64,000 bases of DNA, from assembly GCF_017743975.1 (NCBI RefSeq), contig NZ_JAGHRC010000001.1, positions 744,001-808,000 on the forward strand, read 5' to 3'. Source of the stretch: Ruegeria sp. R14_0 (GTDB lineage: Bacteria > Pseudomonadota > Alphaproteobacteria > Rhodobacterales > Rhodobacteraceae). The stretch's first letter is position 1. Every line of letters begins with the position of its first letter. A program made the translations under genes and the position numbers. This document shows, in pieces, positions 28,781 through 39,011 of this stretch. The notes beneath the pieces were generated by a model. That model ran no database searches. It saw only the letters and a list, made by a program, of their open reading frames with translations, and was not told where the DNA came from.

Positions 28781-30826
28781 ATGCGTATTCTGGCACGGGT
28801 CGAGACCGCATTGCTGAACCAGACAGGGTATTTGTTTCAGTGGTCTCCGGTGTGTCTGGCTGTAGGCATTGGTCTGTACTTCAGCCTCCGGTTTGAGCCG
28901 GATTGGCGAACCTACGCAGGTCTTTCGGCTGCGGCGGTCATTTGCCTGGGGATGGCGCGCAGGCTGCCGACTGGCTGGGCTACGTTGGTAACAGGGGGGG
29001 CGCTGATCGCGGCCGGGTTCATTCTGGTGGGTGCACGCGCCCATACGGTGGCAGAGCCGGTCCTGTCATGGCGCTACTACGGCCCGGTCGAGGGGCGGGT
29101 CGTGGCCATGGATCGCTCTGCGTCGGATGCGCTGCGGGTAACGCTGGATCAGGTGCGCATAGGGGATGTGCCAAAAGATCGGCGGCCGCAGCGCGTCCGG
29201 CTTTCCCTGCACGGTGGCGCAGGATCACTGTTCCCAGGTCAAAGGATCATGACAACGGCCCATCTGTCCCCACCACAAGGACCAGTCGAGCCCGGCGGTT
29301 TTGACTTCAGACGACATGCCTGGTTTCAACGGCTTGGGGCAGTCGGATACACGCGCGTTCCCGTTCTGATCGCCGCGCCCCCGCAGCCCGAGGGTGTCAG
29401 GGTCACTGCCTGGCGGATGGCAATTTCCGACCATGTCCAAGCGATCCTGCCCGGTGAGGCTGGGGGATTCGCCGCCGCCGTCACCACGGGCGATCGCAGT
29501 GGGATGGGGCAAGAAACACTGAAATTCCTGCGTGCTTCGAACCTTGCGCACTTGCTGGCGATTTCGGGTTTGCACATGGGTTTGTTGACCGGATTTGTGT
29601 TTCTGATGTGCCGCGTGCTGTTCTCGGCGATACCGGTGTTGGCCCTGCGGTTTCCAATTCGCAAATTGGCGGCGGTCTGCGCGATCCTGGCCGGTACGAT
29701 CTATCTGTTGTTGTCTGGTGGAAACGTCGCGACAGAACGCGCCTTCGTCATGGCCAGCGTCATGTTGGGTGCGATCCTGATCGACCGGCGCGCGATTTCC
29801 CTGCGCGCGGTCGCCGTCGCCGCGCTGATCGTTCTTGTGTTACGTCCGGAATCCCTTCTGAGTCCCGGTTTCCAGATGTCGTTCGCCGCGACCACCGCAC
29901 TTGTGGCCGTATTCGGAGCCTTGCGAGATTTTGGGCCGATGCCGGGGCCGAACTGGTTGAAACCTGTTGCCGGGTTGTTGATGTCCTCGGCCATTGCGGG
30001 GCTGGCAACCGCGCCGATCGGTGCCGCACATTTCAACACGATGTCCCACTATGGTCTTTTGGCCAACATGCTATCCGTGCCTGTGATGGGCACGATTGTG
30101 GTGCCATCCGCCGTGGTCGCTGCTTTGCTGGCCCCGATTGGCCTTGAGGCGTTGCCCCTGATGGCCATGGGGTTGGGGTTAGAGTGGATACTGACGGTCT
30201 CGGAATGGGTGTCGGGTCTGGACGGGGCGCAAGGGTATGTGGTCAGCCCACCGCATTACGTTCTGCCGATGATCGCGCTTGGCGGGCTGTGGGTCGCGTT
30301 GTGGCAAGGGCGCGTTAAATGGGCCGGTACCATACCAGTTGTTGCGGCATTGCTGCTGTGGGGGCAGGGTCAGCGCCCCGATATTCTGATCGCGGATACG
30401 GGCGGGCTTGTTGGGGTCATGACCGAACAGGGCCGGGCCCTAAGCAAGAAAAAAGGGAGCGGCTTCGTCGCCACCGTCTGGTTGGAGAATGACGGCGACG
30501 GAGCCGAACAGCCCCAGGCCGCCAACCGTTGGCCGCAGTCAACGGGGGGCGTTCAGCGTGTGGACTGGCTGGGCAAAGAGGTTCTGCACGTCACGGGAAA
30601 ACGTGCCGCACAGGGGGTTACCGACTGCAAGGACAATCAGATTGTCGTCTCAGCGGTGGCATTGGATCTGAGCGGAGGCTGCGAAGTGTTCGACCCCAAG
30701 CGCCTGTTGAAAACGGGTAGTCTGGCACTGATGGATGGCAAGATCACAACAAGCGCCGAGGCGATTGGAAACAGACTTTGGTCCCCGCGTACCCGCGAGG
30801 ACCGGGTGTTCAAGCTGGGTCAATAA
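28781..30826 (+). CDS. comEC: ComEC/Rec2-family DNA uptake channel
   Basis: 681-residue polytopic membrane protein. An N-terminal DUF4131 region with an OB-like segment (about 100-190) precedes the competence transmembrane domain with [16 protein letters not shown], the family signature. The C-terminal about 150 residues sit where other ComEC proteins have a metallo-beta-lactamase nuclease domain, but here no HxHxDH motif exists (VLHVTGK has the only histidine there), so that domain is degenerate. Likely carries single-stranded DNA across the inner membrane. Its last 7 bases overlap the end of lexA on the other strand. Confidence 0.9.
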   Translation: MRILARVETALLNQTGYLFQWSPVCLAVGIGLYFSLRFEPDWRTYAGLSAAAVICLGMARRLPTGWATLVTGGALIAAGFILVGARAHTVAEPVLSWRYYGPVEGRVVAMDRSASDALRVTLDQVRIGDVPKDRRPQRVRLSLHGGAGSLFPGQRIMTTAHLSPPQGPVEPGGFDFRRHAWFQRLGAVGYTRVPVLIAAPPQPEGVRVTAWRMAISDHVQAILPGEAGGFAAAVTTGDRSGMGQETLKFLRASNLAHLLAISGLHMGLLTGFVFLMCRVLFSAIPVLALRFPIRKLAAVCAILAGTIYLLLSGGNVATERAFVMASVMLGAILIDRRAISLRAVAVAALIVLVLRPESLLSPGFQMSFAATTALVAVFGALRDFGPMPGPNWLKPVAGLLMSSAIAGLATAPIGAAHFNTMSHYGLLANMLSVPVMGTIVVPSAVVAALLAPIGLEALPLMAMGLGLEWILTVSEWVSGLDGAQGYVVSPPHYVLPMIALGGLWVALWQGRVKWAGTIPVVAALLLWGQGQRPDILIADTGGLVGVMTEQGRALSKKKGSGFVATVWLENDGDGAEQPQAANRWPQSTGGVQRVDWLGKEVLHVTGKRAAQGVTDCKDNQIVVSAVALDLSGGCEVFDPKRLLKTGSLALMDGKITTSAEAIGNRLWSPRTREDRVFKLGQ

Positions 30827-31518
30827 CTGCGGATCAAACCGACAAGCCGACCCTGCACCTTGACCTTTTCTTCGGGCAGAACGCGGGTTTCATACGCCGG
30901 GTTGGCGGCCTCAAGCGCGATGGCCTGACCGCGCCGGAAGAACCGTTTCAGCGTGGCCTCTTGATCCTCGACCAGTGCAACCACGATGTCACCATTATCC
31001 GCGACCGAAGTTTCGCGGATTACCACGACGTCCCCATCATTGATCCCGGCGTCGATCATCGAATCCCCACGCACTTCCAATGCGTAGTGTTCGCCCTTGC
31101 CCGACACCATTGTGCCCGGTACAGCGACGCGGTGGGAAACGTGGCTGATCGCCTCAATCGGCACACCGGCGGCGATGCGACCCATCACAGGCAACTCCAT
31201 CGCATCCACGGTCACCGGTTCAAAATTCGCAGGGCGGGGACCAGAGGGCCGGTCGCCCTCAATCACGCGCGGCTTGAAGGCCGCAGTGGGTTCGCCACCC
31301 AAACTTTCGGGCAGTTTGACAATTTCGATGGCGCGCGCGCGGTGGGCAAGTCGCCGGATAAACCCGCGCTCCTCCAGCGCCGTGATCAGCCTGTGGATGC
31401 CAGACTTGGACCTTAGGTCCAACGCGGCCTTCATTTCATCGAAACTGGGCGGAACACCGTCCGCCTGAACGCGTTTGTGGATGAATTCCAACAAATCCAA
31501 CTGCTTCTTGGTCAGCAT
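30820..31518 (-). CDS. lexA: LexA repressor
   Basis: 232-residue SOS repressor and self-cleaving peptidase. The winged helix-turn-helix is residues 1-65, the cleavage site A117-G118 in GRIAAGVP, the nucleophile S153 in RGDSMID and the lysine base K191 in ATLKRFF. The linker of about 40 residues is longer than in E. coli, as usual in alphaproteobacteria. An SOS box lies 34 bases upstream, so it represses itself. The neighbour moeA is on the same strand. Confidence 0.96.
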   Translation of the reverse strand: MLTKKQLDLLEFIHKRVQADGVPPSFDEMKAALDLRSKSGIHRLITALEERGFIRRLAHRARAIEIVKLPESLGGEPTAAFKPRVIEGDRPSGPRPANFEPVTVDAMELPVMGRIAAGVPIEAISHVSHRVAVPGTMVSGKGEHYALEVRGDSMIDAGINDGDVVVIRETSVADNGDIVVALVEDQEATLKRFFRRGQAIALEAANPAYETRVLPEEKVKVQGRLVGLIRSY

Positions 31519-31551
31519 TGCTCACACCTCGTCGGTCATGCGTTTTCTTTT

Positions 31552-31566
31552 GTTCTACGCATGTTC
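31552..31566 (-). promoter_or_regulatory. LexA (SOS) box of lexA
   Basis: The direct repeat GTTC-TACGCAT-GTTC exactly fits the alphaproteobacterial LexA operator GTTC-N7-GTTC and lies 34 bases before the lexA start codon. This indicates autoregulation. Confidence 0.85.
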
Positions 31567-31596
31567 ACGTTTTGTGTCAACGGATTTGAACGCGCC

Positions 31597-32769
31597 TCAG
31601 ATTGGCAGGTACTGAACCTCATCGTCAGCGGGCCGCGCCGGATCGTGCGGTGGGCGGACCAACAGGGCGTTCGCTTGCGCCAGAACGCTGAGCAGCGAAC
31701 TGTCCTGATCGGGGCAGGCGCGGATACCGGCCTCGTCACGGATCGCGCGCATATAGTGCTCGCGCGGGCCATTCTCGGCCAATGGCTCTGTCAGGTGCGC
31801 GGTTTGAAACGGAGTCAGAACCTGCTCGGCTCCCAGCATTCGGCGCACCATTGGCAACAGGAAGAGATAGCCGCAAACCATTGCACTCACAGGGTTTCCC
31901 GGCAATCCAACCATTGCCGTCTGACCAATCCGACCCGCCATCAAGGGTTTGCCGGGACGCATGCGGATTTTGTAGAACGACTGCTCCATTCCCAAACCGG
32001 TCGAGACATCGGACACCAGATCGTAGTCACCAACCGAAGCGCCGCCGATGGTGACAACCAGATCGGCCCCTTCCGCCAGTTCGAACGCGGTGCGCAAAGA
32101 CGAAACCGTGTCTTGAGCGATGGGAAGGATGCGGACATGGGCACCGGCCTCTTCCAGCAACGCCTTCAGGCCAAAGGTGTTCGACGCGATAATCTGGTCG
32201 GGGCCCGGAACCTCGCCAGGCATCACCAGCTCATCCCCGGTCGAAATCAGTGCGATCACCGGCTTTCGTGCAACGGGCACAGCGGCGATGTTCATCGCGG
32301 CCATCAGGGCGACATCTTCTGCGCGTAGTCGGCGCGGTGCCGAGATTTTGGTTCCGGCGGTGAAATCAACACCCGCCGGGCGGATATTGGTTTTGGGGCC
32401 GGGCAGGTCCGAGATCGTAATCAGATCTCCACGACGCTCTGTATCTTCTTGGATTACAACGAAATCAGCGCCTTCGGGAATCGGTGCACCCGTAAAAATA
32501 CGCACGGCCTGGCCGGGGCCGACCGAGCCTTGAAAACTTCGCCCGGCGGCTGACTCACCGATGACCTTGAACATCGCATGCAGCTCGACTTCGGTGGATT
32601 TCACTGCGTAGCCGTCCATGGAAGAGGCTGCAAACGGGGGCTGATCGCGCGTGGCCTGAACGTCCTGTGCCAGAACGCGACCAGCAGCGTCAGACAGCGC
32701 GACTGTTTCGCTTGGCAGTTGCGAGACCAGATCAAATAGCAGCGCGCGGGCCTCTTCGACGGTGATCAT
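31597..32769 (-). CDS. moeA: molybdopterin molybdenumtransferase
   Basis: 390-residue MoeA/gephyrin E-domain enzyme that inserts molybdate into adenylated molybdopterin. Conserved regions are SSMDGYAV near residue 50, [18 protein letters not shown] and [13 protein letters not shown], then [10 protein letters not shown] and GLPGNPVSA. It is last in trpG-trpD-trpC-moaC-moeA, overlapping moaC by 4 bases. It ends about 30 bases from the lexA SOS box. Confidence 0.95.
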   Translation of the reverse strand: MITVEEARALLFDLVSQLPSETVALSDAAGRVLAQDVQATRDQPPFAASSMDGYAVKSTEVELHAMFKVIGESAAGRSFQGSVGPGQAVRIFTGAPIPEGADFVVIQEDTERRGDLITISDLPGPKTNIRPAGVDFTAGTKISAPRRLRAEDVALMAAMNIAAVPVARKPVIALISTGDELVMPGEVPGPDQIIASNTFGLKALLEEAGAHVRILPIAQDTVSSLRTAFELAEGADLVVTIGGASVGDYDLVSDVSTGLGMEQSFYKIRMRPGKPLMAGRIGQTAMVGLPGNPVSAMVCGYLFLLPMVRRMLGAEQVLTPFQTAHLTEPLAENGPREHYMRAIRDEAGIRACPDQDSSLLSVLAQANALLVRPPHDPARPADDEVQYLPI

Positions 32770-33242
32770 GTCGCCTCGTAACGTCCTGATTTACCGCCAT
32801 CTTTCAGGAGGACACGAATGCCGCCAATCTCCATCGCCTTGTCCACGGCCTTGGTCATATCATAGACTGTCAGCGCAGCGGTTGAGACTGCGGTCAGCGC
32901 CTCCATCTCGACGCCGGTCTGGCCGGATGTCTTGACCGTTGCCTGCACCTGAACGCCGGGCAAGTCCGGGTCCAATGTCAGCTCGACCGAAACCTTCGTG
33001 ACCGGAAGTGGGTGACACAGGGGGATCAGATCGGGTGTCTTTTTGGCCCCCATGATGCCCGCAAGACGCGCAACGCCCAGCACATCGCCTTTTTTGGCGC
33101 GGCCCTCGGAAATCAGGTCAAAGGTGTCTTGCGCCATCTTGATATTACCAGCTGCGACGGCGACCCTGTCGGTAACCTCTTTGTCCGAGACATCAACCAT
33201 ATGAGCCTGCCCCTGAGCGTCGAAATGGGTGAGCGGCATCAC
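32766..33242 (-). CDS. moaC: cyclic pyranopterin monophosphate synthase
   Basis: 158-residue MoaC, converting the MoaA product to cPMP in molybdenum cofactor synthesis. The signature regions are [28 protein letters not shown] and [15 protein letters not shown], with the catalytic lysine in YDMTKAVDK. It overlaps trpC upstream and moeA downstream by 4 bases each, so the Moco genes are translationally tied to tryptophan genes. Confidence 0.97.
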   Translation of the reverse strand: MMPLTHFDAQGQAHMVDVSDKEVTDRVAVAAGNIKMAQDTFDLISEGRAKKGDVLGVARLAGIMGAKKTPDLIPLCHPLPVTKVSVELTLDPDLPGVQVQATVKTSGQTGVEMEALTAVSTAALTVYDMTKAVDKAMEIGGIRVLLKDGGKSGRYEAT

Positions 33243-34051
33243 ATCACTCCGGGGATCAGCGGATTGGCCAGCAGGTGGCGGGTTGCGGTTGCAACGTCAT
33301 CCTGACGCATCAGGCTTTCACCAATCAGGAAACAACGCGCGCCATAGCGGGCGATGTCGGCCAGGTCCTCGGGCGTACTCAGACCGCTTTCGCACACGAT
33401 TGTCCGATCGGCTGGCACCAGCTTGGACAAGTGCCGGGTCGTATCAAGAGACGTCTCGAAGGTCTTGAGATTGCGGTTATTTATACCAATCAGGCTGCTT
33501 TTCAGCTGAGAGGCCCGCTCAAGCTCTTCCCGATCGTGAACCTCAATCAGAACGTCCATGCCCCAGTCAAAAGCGGTTTGTTCCAGTTCCGCAGCCTGTT
33601 CGTCATCGACCGAGGCCATGATTATCAGGATGCAGTCAGCCCCCAAGGCGCGTGCCTCGACCACCTGATACGGGTCGTACATGAAATCCTTGCGCAAGGC
33701 AGGCAGCGAGGTCGCCGCGCGGGCAGCGGTCAGGTACTCTTTGGCGCCCTGAAAGCTTGGGGTATCGGTCAATACCGACAGACAGACGGCCCCACCTTCT
33801 TCATAGGCCTGGGCCAGCGCAGGTGGATCGAAGTCCGGGCGGATCAAGCCTTTGGAAGGACTGGCTTTCTTGACCTCGGCAATCAAACCGTACCCCCGGC
33901 GTGCGGCGGTGCGCAAGGCGTCAGCAAATCCGCGGACCTCGGGGGCGCTGCGGGCTTCGCCTTCCAGCGTCGCAAGCGGTTTTGCGGCCTTGTCGGCTTC
34001 GATTTCTTCCAGTTTATAAGCTTTGATCTTGTCCAGAACCGTCTCGGTCAT
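33239..34051 (-). CDS. trpC: indole-3-glycerol phosphate synthase
   Basis: 270-residue TrpC, closing the indole ring. The substrate loop is [12 protein letters not shown], followed by [31 protein letters not shown] and [12 protein letters not shown]; the catalytic lysines and glutamate fall in these blocks. It is not fused to TrpF. Its ATG overlaps the trpD stop and its stop overlaps moaC. Confidence 0.97.
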   Translation of the reverse strand: MTETVLDKIKAYKLEEIEADKAAKPLATLEGEARSAPEVRGFADALRTAARRGYGLIAEVKKASPSKGLIRPDFDPPALAQAYEEGGAVCLSVLTDTPSFQGAKEYLTAARAATSLPALRKDFMYDPYQVVEARALGADCILIIMASVDDEQAAELEQTAFDWGMDVLIEVHDREELERASQLKSSLIGINNRNLKTFETSLDTTRHLSKLVPADRTIVCESGLSTPEDLADIARYGARCFLIGESLMRQDDVATATRHLLANPLIPGVM

Positions 34052-35063
34052 GCGGCCTCCTGCGTTATTCGGGCCAGTGCCGCGATTTTGTCTTTGGCTT
34101 TTCCGCTGTCGATGCTGTCTTTTGCCTTGGCGACGCCGTCTTTCAGGTCGTCGGCTGCATCCGCGACGACCAGAGCCGCGGCAGAGTTCAGCAGAACCGC
34201 ATCACGATAGGCCGACGGCGCGCCATCCAGCAACGCGCGGAAGGCGACGGCGTTTTCTTCGGGCGTTCCGCCCAGAATGTCTTCGAACGGATGAACGGGC
34301 AGTCCTGCATCTTCGGGGTGCAGTTCGACCTCTTTGACCACGCCATCCTCGAGGGAGGCGACCCAGCTTACGCCCGTGATGGTCAACTCGTCGGTCCCGT
34401 CTGATCCGTGCACCAACCAGGCATGTTCGGCCCCCAAAAGACCCAGCGTTTCAGCCATCGGCCGGATCAGGTCGCGGCTGAATGCGCCGGTCAACTGGCG
34501 TTTCACCCCGGCCGGGTTCGTGAGTGGGCCGAGGATGTTGAAAATCGTGCGCGTCCCAAGCTCTTGCCGGCTGGGCATGACATGGGCAATCGCAGGATGG
34601 TGCATAGGCGCCATCATAAAGCCGATACCGGCGTCTTGCAGGGCCTTTTCAACAGTTTGCGGGCCGACCATCACGTTGATGCCCATCTGTCCCAATGCAT
34701 CTGCTGCACCGGATTTCGAACTCAGGTTGCGGTTGCCGTGCTTTGCAACGGTGACGCCTGCACCCGCCACAACAAAGGCGGTTGCGGTCGAGATGTTCAG
34801 GGTGCCTTTACCGTCTCCGCCAGTGCCGACGATGTCCATCGCCCCGGCCGGTGCCTGCACCGCATTGCACTTGGCGCGCATCACGGCCGCAGCCGCGGCG
34901 TATTCCTCCACGGTTTCACCACGGGTGCGCATGGCCATCAAAAGCCCGCCGATCTGGCTGGGTGTGGCTTCGCCGTCAAACAAGATACCAAAGGCCTGTT
35001 CAGCCTCGGCGCGGGTCAGGGGCCGGTCGGCGGCGGCTCCGATCAGCGGTTTCAGAGCGTCGC

Positions 35064-35067
<4 letters not shown>
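34048..35067 (-). CDS. trpD: anthranilate phosphoribosyltransferase
   Basis: 339-residue TrpD, transferring phosphoribose to anthranilate. The PRPP-binding glycine block [14 protein letters not shown] is near residues 82-95, then [21 protein letters not shown] and [16 protein letters not shown]. It is a single-function enzyme, unlike the fused E. coli TrpGD. It overlaps trpG and trpC by 4 bases. Confidence 0.97.
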
Positions 35068-35645
<578 letters not shown>

Positions 35646-35840
35646 TTGGGCACTTGTCTCGGCTTAGGCATTTCAGACTGGCGATGCAGCCCTTTGCCAC
35701 GGTATAATGTCGGGACATACATGCTCAGGCTTGCGGGGCAGCGTCAAGAGGACATCCTGTTCCCAGCGCAATCGCAGGCCAAAGGCGCGAAAAACGGCGT
35801 TGAGGCGATCGAAGCACGATGAAGGCGAGAGGCAGTTAAG

Positions 35841-37442
35841 ATGGGCGGATTTTTAGGCGGGATGATCGCGGGGGCGGTCGTTGTGGTGCTGCTTGGCGCG
35901 GTACTGTCCCTGAACACCCCTTTGACCCGAAAACCGGTTGTGACCGCTGAGGCGCCCGAGCCTGCTCCGGCTGAGGCGCCCGAGGTCAATACTGACGCGG
36001 CCGAAACCGTGGCGGATGCCGATCTGGTGACTGTACCGCCGATTTCCCCGGATGTGAGCGGCGAGCAAACGGATACGCTGAGCGGCCTGGACGAAGTCGA
36101 AGCCGCGCCAGAGGCCCAGCCCCAGATCAACGAAACCGTTACACAGGTCGAAGGGGCCGAGATTCCGGAGACAACGGATGAAACGGTCTCGACCGAGGCC
36201 CCGGTTGTGCCACAGGCGCCAGCGCCTATTCAGCCTTCGCCCAGTTCCGACGGTGAACCTGTTGTTGCCGAGACTGCCCCAGAACCGCCTGCAGCGGTTG
36301 AAGAAGAGGAAACTGTCGTCGAGGTCGAACCACAGCCGGCACCTCAGGTTGTTGAGGTTCTGCCAGAGCCCGAAGGGGTTGAGGTACAACCCGAGCCCGA
36401 AAGTGCTGAGGTTCAGCCTGAGCCCGAAATCGCCGAGCCGGAAGTCACCGAACCCGAGGTCGCCGAGACTGAGGTCGCGCCCGAGCCGCAGCCCGAGATA
36501 GCGGCGATCCAGCCAGAGGAACAACCCGAGCCGGTCACAGTTGAACCGCAAGAGCCCGAAGTTGATCCGCTGACAGACAACCCGATCGCCGTCGAAGGGG
36601 AAGAAGACCTGCAATTGCGTAAACTGCCGCGTCTTGCAGCCGTTCCTCAGATCGGTGGAGAAGAGACTGAAACCGCGGGCCTCACCGTTGGCACGCGCGT
36701 TGTTCCACTGACTGAACGCGATGACGCGCCGGCGGCAGAGGCCGATCAGGCGGTGGTCATCCAACCCGGCAAACCCATTGATGCCTACGCGGCCAAGTTC
36801 GAAAACCCCGAATCCAAGCCGCTCATGTCTATCATTCTGATCGACGACGAAGGCGCGTTTGGGGCTGAGGCGCTGAAGGATTTCCCCTATCCGCTCAGCT
36901 TTGCCGTCAGCCCGTCGGATCCAGAGGCGGCAGAAAAGATGGCCCGTCACCGCGAGGCCGGGTTCGAAGTTCTGGCCCTTGCCGATCTGCCCAAAGCCGC
37001 CAGCGCGCAGGACGCCGAAGTCTCGATGGCCGTTTGGTTGGATACCTTGCCGGAAACTGTCGGCATTTTGGAAGGCGTGGATACCGGGATTCAGGGCAAC
37101 CGCAAACTGGCAGATCAGGTTGCTGCCATTGCCGGCGACACCGGGCGGGGTCTGATCACGCAGGACAATGGTTTGAACACTGTCCAAAAACTGGCCGCGC
37201 GCAACGGAGTGCCTTCGGGTGTCATCTTCCGCGATATTGATGGCGCGCGCCAGGATCCCAAGATCATGCGGCGGTTTCTGGACCAAGCCGCGTTCCGCGC
37301 GGGGCAGCAAGGCACTGTGGTGATGCTGGGCCGTCTGCGCCCTGACACGATCTCGGCTCTGTTGCTGTGGGGTCTCGAGGACCGGGGCGGCCGTGTGGCC
37401 ATGGCCCCGATTTCAGCGGTCATGATGAAAGAAGTTCAGTAA
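35841..37442 (+). CDS. yibQ: YibQ-type divergent polysaccharide deacetylase with Pro/Glu-rich linker
   Basis: 533-residue protein. An N-terminal signal anchor (about residues 5-25) is followed by a low-complexity P/E/V/A linker to about residue 235 and then the divergent polysaccharide deacetylase domain (about 325-533), recognisable from SIILIDDEGAFG, LSFAVSPSDPEA and GLITQDNGLN. It probably acts on the periplasmic side at the envelope; the catalytic activity of this subfamily is unclear. It lies on the opposite strand between trpE and trpG, an arrangement known from Rhodobacter. Confidence 0.85.
   Translation: MGGFLGGMIAGAVVVVLLGAVLSLNTPLTRKPVVTAEAPEPAPAEAPEVNTDAAETVADADLVTVPPISPDVSGEQTDTLSGLDEVEAAPEAQPQINETVTQVEGAEIPETTDETVSTEAPVVPQAPAPIQPSPSSDGEPVVAETAPEPPAAVEEEETVVEVEPQPAPQVVEVLPEPEGVEVQPEPESAEVQPEPEIAEPEVTEPEVAETEVAPEPQPEIAAIQPEEQPEPVTVEPQEPEVDPLTDNPIAVEGEEDLQLRKLPRLAAVPQIGGEETETAGLTVGTRVVPLTERDDAPAAEADQAVVIQPGKPIDAYAAKFENPESKPLMSIILIDDEGAFGAEALKDFPYPLSFAVSPSDPEAAEKMARHREAGFEVLALADLPKAASAQDAEVSMAVWLDTLPETVGILEGVDTGIQGNRKLADQVAAIAGDTGRGLITQDNGLNTVQKLAARNGVPSGVIFRDIDGARQDPKIMRRFLDQAAFRAGQQGTVVMLGRLRPDTISALLLWGLEDRGGRVAMAPISAVMMKEVQ
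36300..36560 (+). repeat. imperfect P-E-V/A coding repeats in yibQ
   Basis: Tandem imperfect units such as VEVQPEPES, AEVQPEPEI, AEPEVTEPEV and VAPEPQPE occupy the linker. At DNA level GAGGTTCAGCCTGAGCCC-like units recur with substitutions. The stretch is strongly acidic and likely extended. Confidence 0.7.
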
Positions 37443-37456
37443 CTCCCACAAAGCAA

Positions 37457-37490
37457 AACGGCTGATCGCGTTGATCAGCCGTTACTTTTA
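37457..37490. terminator. shared terminator between yibQ and trpE
   Basis: A perfect 11-bp stem AACGGCTGATC/GATCAGCCGTT with a 5-base loop lies between the convergent stops. Plus-strand readout gives ACTTTTAGG, minus-strand readout gives TTGCTTTG, so it can serve both, better for the plus strand. Confidence 0.75.
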
Positions 37491-38999
37491 GGAATTGCCA
37501 GAACCTGTAAACCGCGCCGCATCCGCGGCAGCTCGCCGAATGGCGTTCGATTTGTGAACGGTTTCCATGAACTCGGCCTCGGGGTCGCTGTCATAGACCA
37601 CGCCGCCACCGGCTTGGATAAAGAGCTTCTGGTCCTTCACGATGGCAGTGCGCAGAGCGATGCACATGTCCATATCGCCGCCCGCGCTGAAATAGCCGAC
37701 ACCGCCGCCATAGACACCGCGCTTTTCCGGCTCCAGCTCATCAATGATCTCCATCGCGCGCACTTTCGGCGCACCCGAGACCGTGCCCGCGGGCATCCCC
37801 GCAAAGAAGGCGTCCAGCGCATCTTTGTCCTCAGCCAGTTCACCGACAACGTTCGAGACGATGTGCATGACGTGGCTATAGCGCTCGATGATGAATTCTT
37901 CGGTCGGGCGCACCGTGCCGATCTTGGCCACGCGGCCCGTGTCGTTGCGACCCAGATCCAGCAGCATCAGGTGCTCTGCCAGTTCCTTCTTGTCGGCCAG
38001 CAGATCGACCTCGTTCGCCTTGTCTTCTTCTGGCGTTGCGCCGCGCGGGCGGGTTCCTGCGATGGGGCGGATGGTGACCTCATCCCCAAAGACGCGGACC
38101 AGAATCTCGGGGCTGGCCCCGACGACCTGAAAACCGCCGAAGTTGAAGTAGAACATAAACGGCGACGGGTTTGTGCGCCGTAGCGAGCGGTACAGGGCAA
38201 AGGGCGGCAGGAGAAATTCCTGCGTCCAGCGCTGCGCCGGGACAACCTGAAAGATGTCACCCGCGCGGATATATTCCTTGGCCTTTTCAACCGCTTCCAT
38301 GTAGCCGGACTTGGTAAAGTTCGACACCGGCGGAGCCACCTCGGAGGCGTCCCCCAGATCGCGGGTCTCGGCAGGCATGGTGCGTTCCAGATCGCGCACG
38401 GCGTCCATCACACGTTCGGCGGCCTGAGCGTATGCTGCCTTGGCCGATTGGCCTTCGCTGACCCAGGCCGGGGACACGACTGTGACTTCGCCTTTCACAC
38501 CGTCCAGCACCGCCACGACAGACGGGCGCAGCATGACCGCGTCTGGCAGGCCCAGAGGATCGGGATTCACGTCGGGCAGGTATTCCACCAGACGGACCAT
38601 GTCATAGCCCAGATAGCCAAACAGCCCGGCAGCCGCCTGCGGCAGATCATCCGGCAGGTCGATCTTGCTTTCGGCCAGCAGCGCCCGCAGATTGTCCATC
38701 GGGTTGCCGTCCTGCGGCGTGAAAGCCTCGGGGTCGAAACGGGCCGAGCGGTTCAGCGCTGAGGTCTCGCCATGGCAACGCCAGATCAGGTCTGGCTTCA
38801 TCCCGATGATCGAATACCGGCCGCGTACCTCGCCGCCAGTGACCGATTCCAGCATGAACGCGTCTTTTTGCGCGCCCGTCAGCTTGAGCATCAGCGACAC
38901 CGGAGTGTCCAGATCAGCCGCAAGGCGCGTATAAACAACCTGATTCTCGCCAGCCTCGTAGGCGCGGGTGAAACTGTCGAATTCTGGGATCAATGCCAT
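37488..38999 (-). CDS. trpE: anthranilate synthase component I
   Basis: 503-residue chorismate-binding TrpE. The C-terminal signature appears in PIAGTRPRGATPEEDKANE, DLGRNDTGRVAKIGTV and GAPKVRAMEIIDELE; the N-terminal feedback-binding region has a serine-type LLES-like segment less clear here. It begins 12 bases after ppiD, leaving no room for a trp leader peptide, so any attenuation must act from upstream of ppiD or not at all. Confidence 0.97.
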   Translation of the reverse strand: MALIPEFDSFTRAYEAGENQVVYTRLAADLDTPVSLMLKLTGAQKDAFMLESVTGGEVRGRYSIIGMKPDLIWRCHGETSALNRSARFDPEAFTPQDGNPMDNLRALLAESKIDLPDDLPQAAAGLFGYLGYDMVRLVEYLPDVNPDPLGLPDAVMLRPSVVAVLDGVKGEVTVVSPAWVSEGQSAKAAYAQAAERVMDAVRDLERTMPAETRDLGDASEVAPPVSNFTKSGYMEAVEKAKEYIRAGDIFQVVPAQRWTQEFLLPPFALYRSLRRTNPSPFMFYFNFGGFQVVGASPEILVRVFGDEVTIRPIAGTRPRGATPEEDKANEVDLLADKKELAEHLMLLDLGRNDTGRVAKIGTVRPTEEFIIERYSHVMHIVSNVVGELAEDKDALDAFFAGMPAGTVSGAPKVRAMEIIDELEPEKRGVYGGGVGYFSAGGDMDMCIALRTAIVKDQKLFIQAGGGVVYDSDPEAEFMETVHKSNAIRRAAADAARFTGSGNS

Positions 39000-39011
39000 A
39001 AGCGGTCTCGT

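Noticed and set aside
35853..37310. 485-codon antisense frame in the yibQ linker
   Set aside because: Its leucine/glycine/arginine/asparagine-rich repeats are a by-product of the acidic P/E repeats on the other strand.
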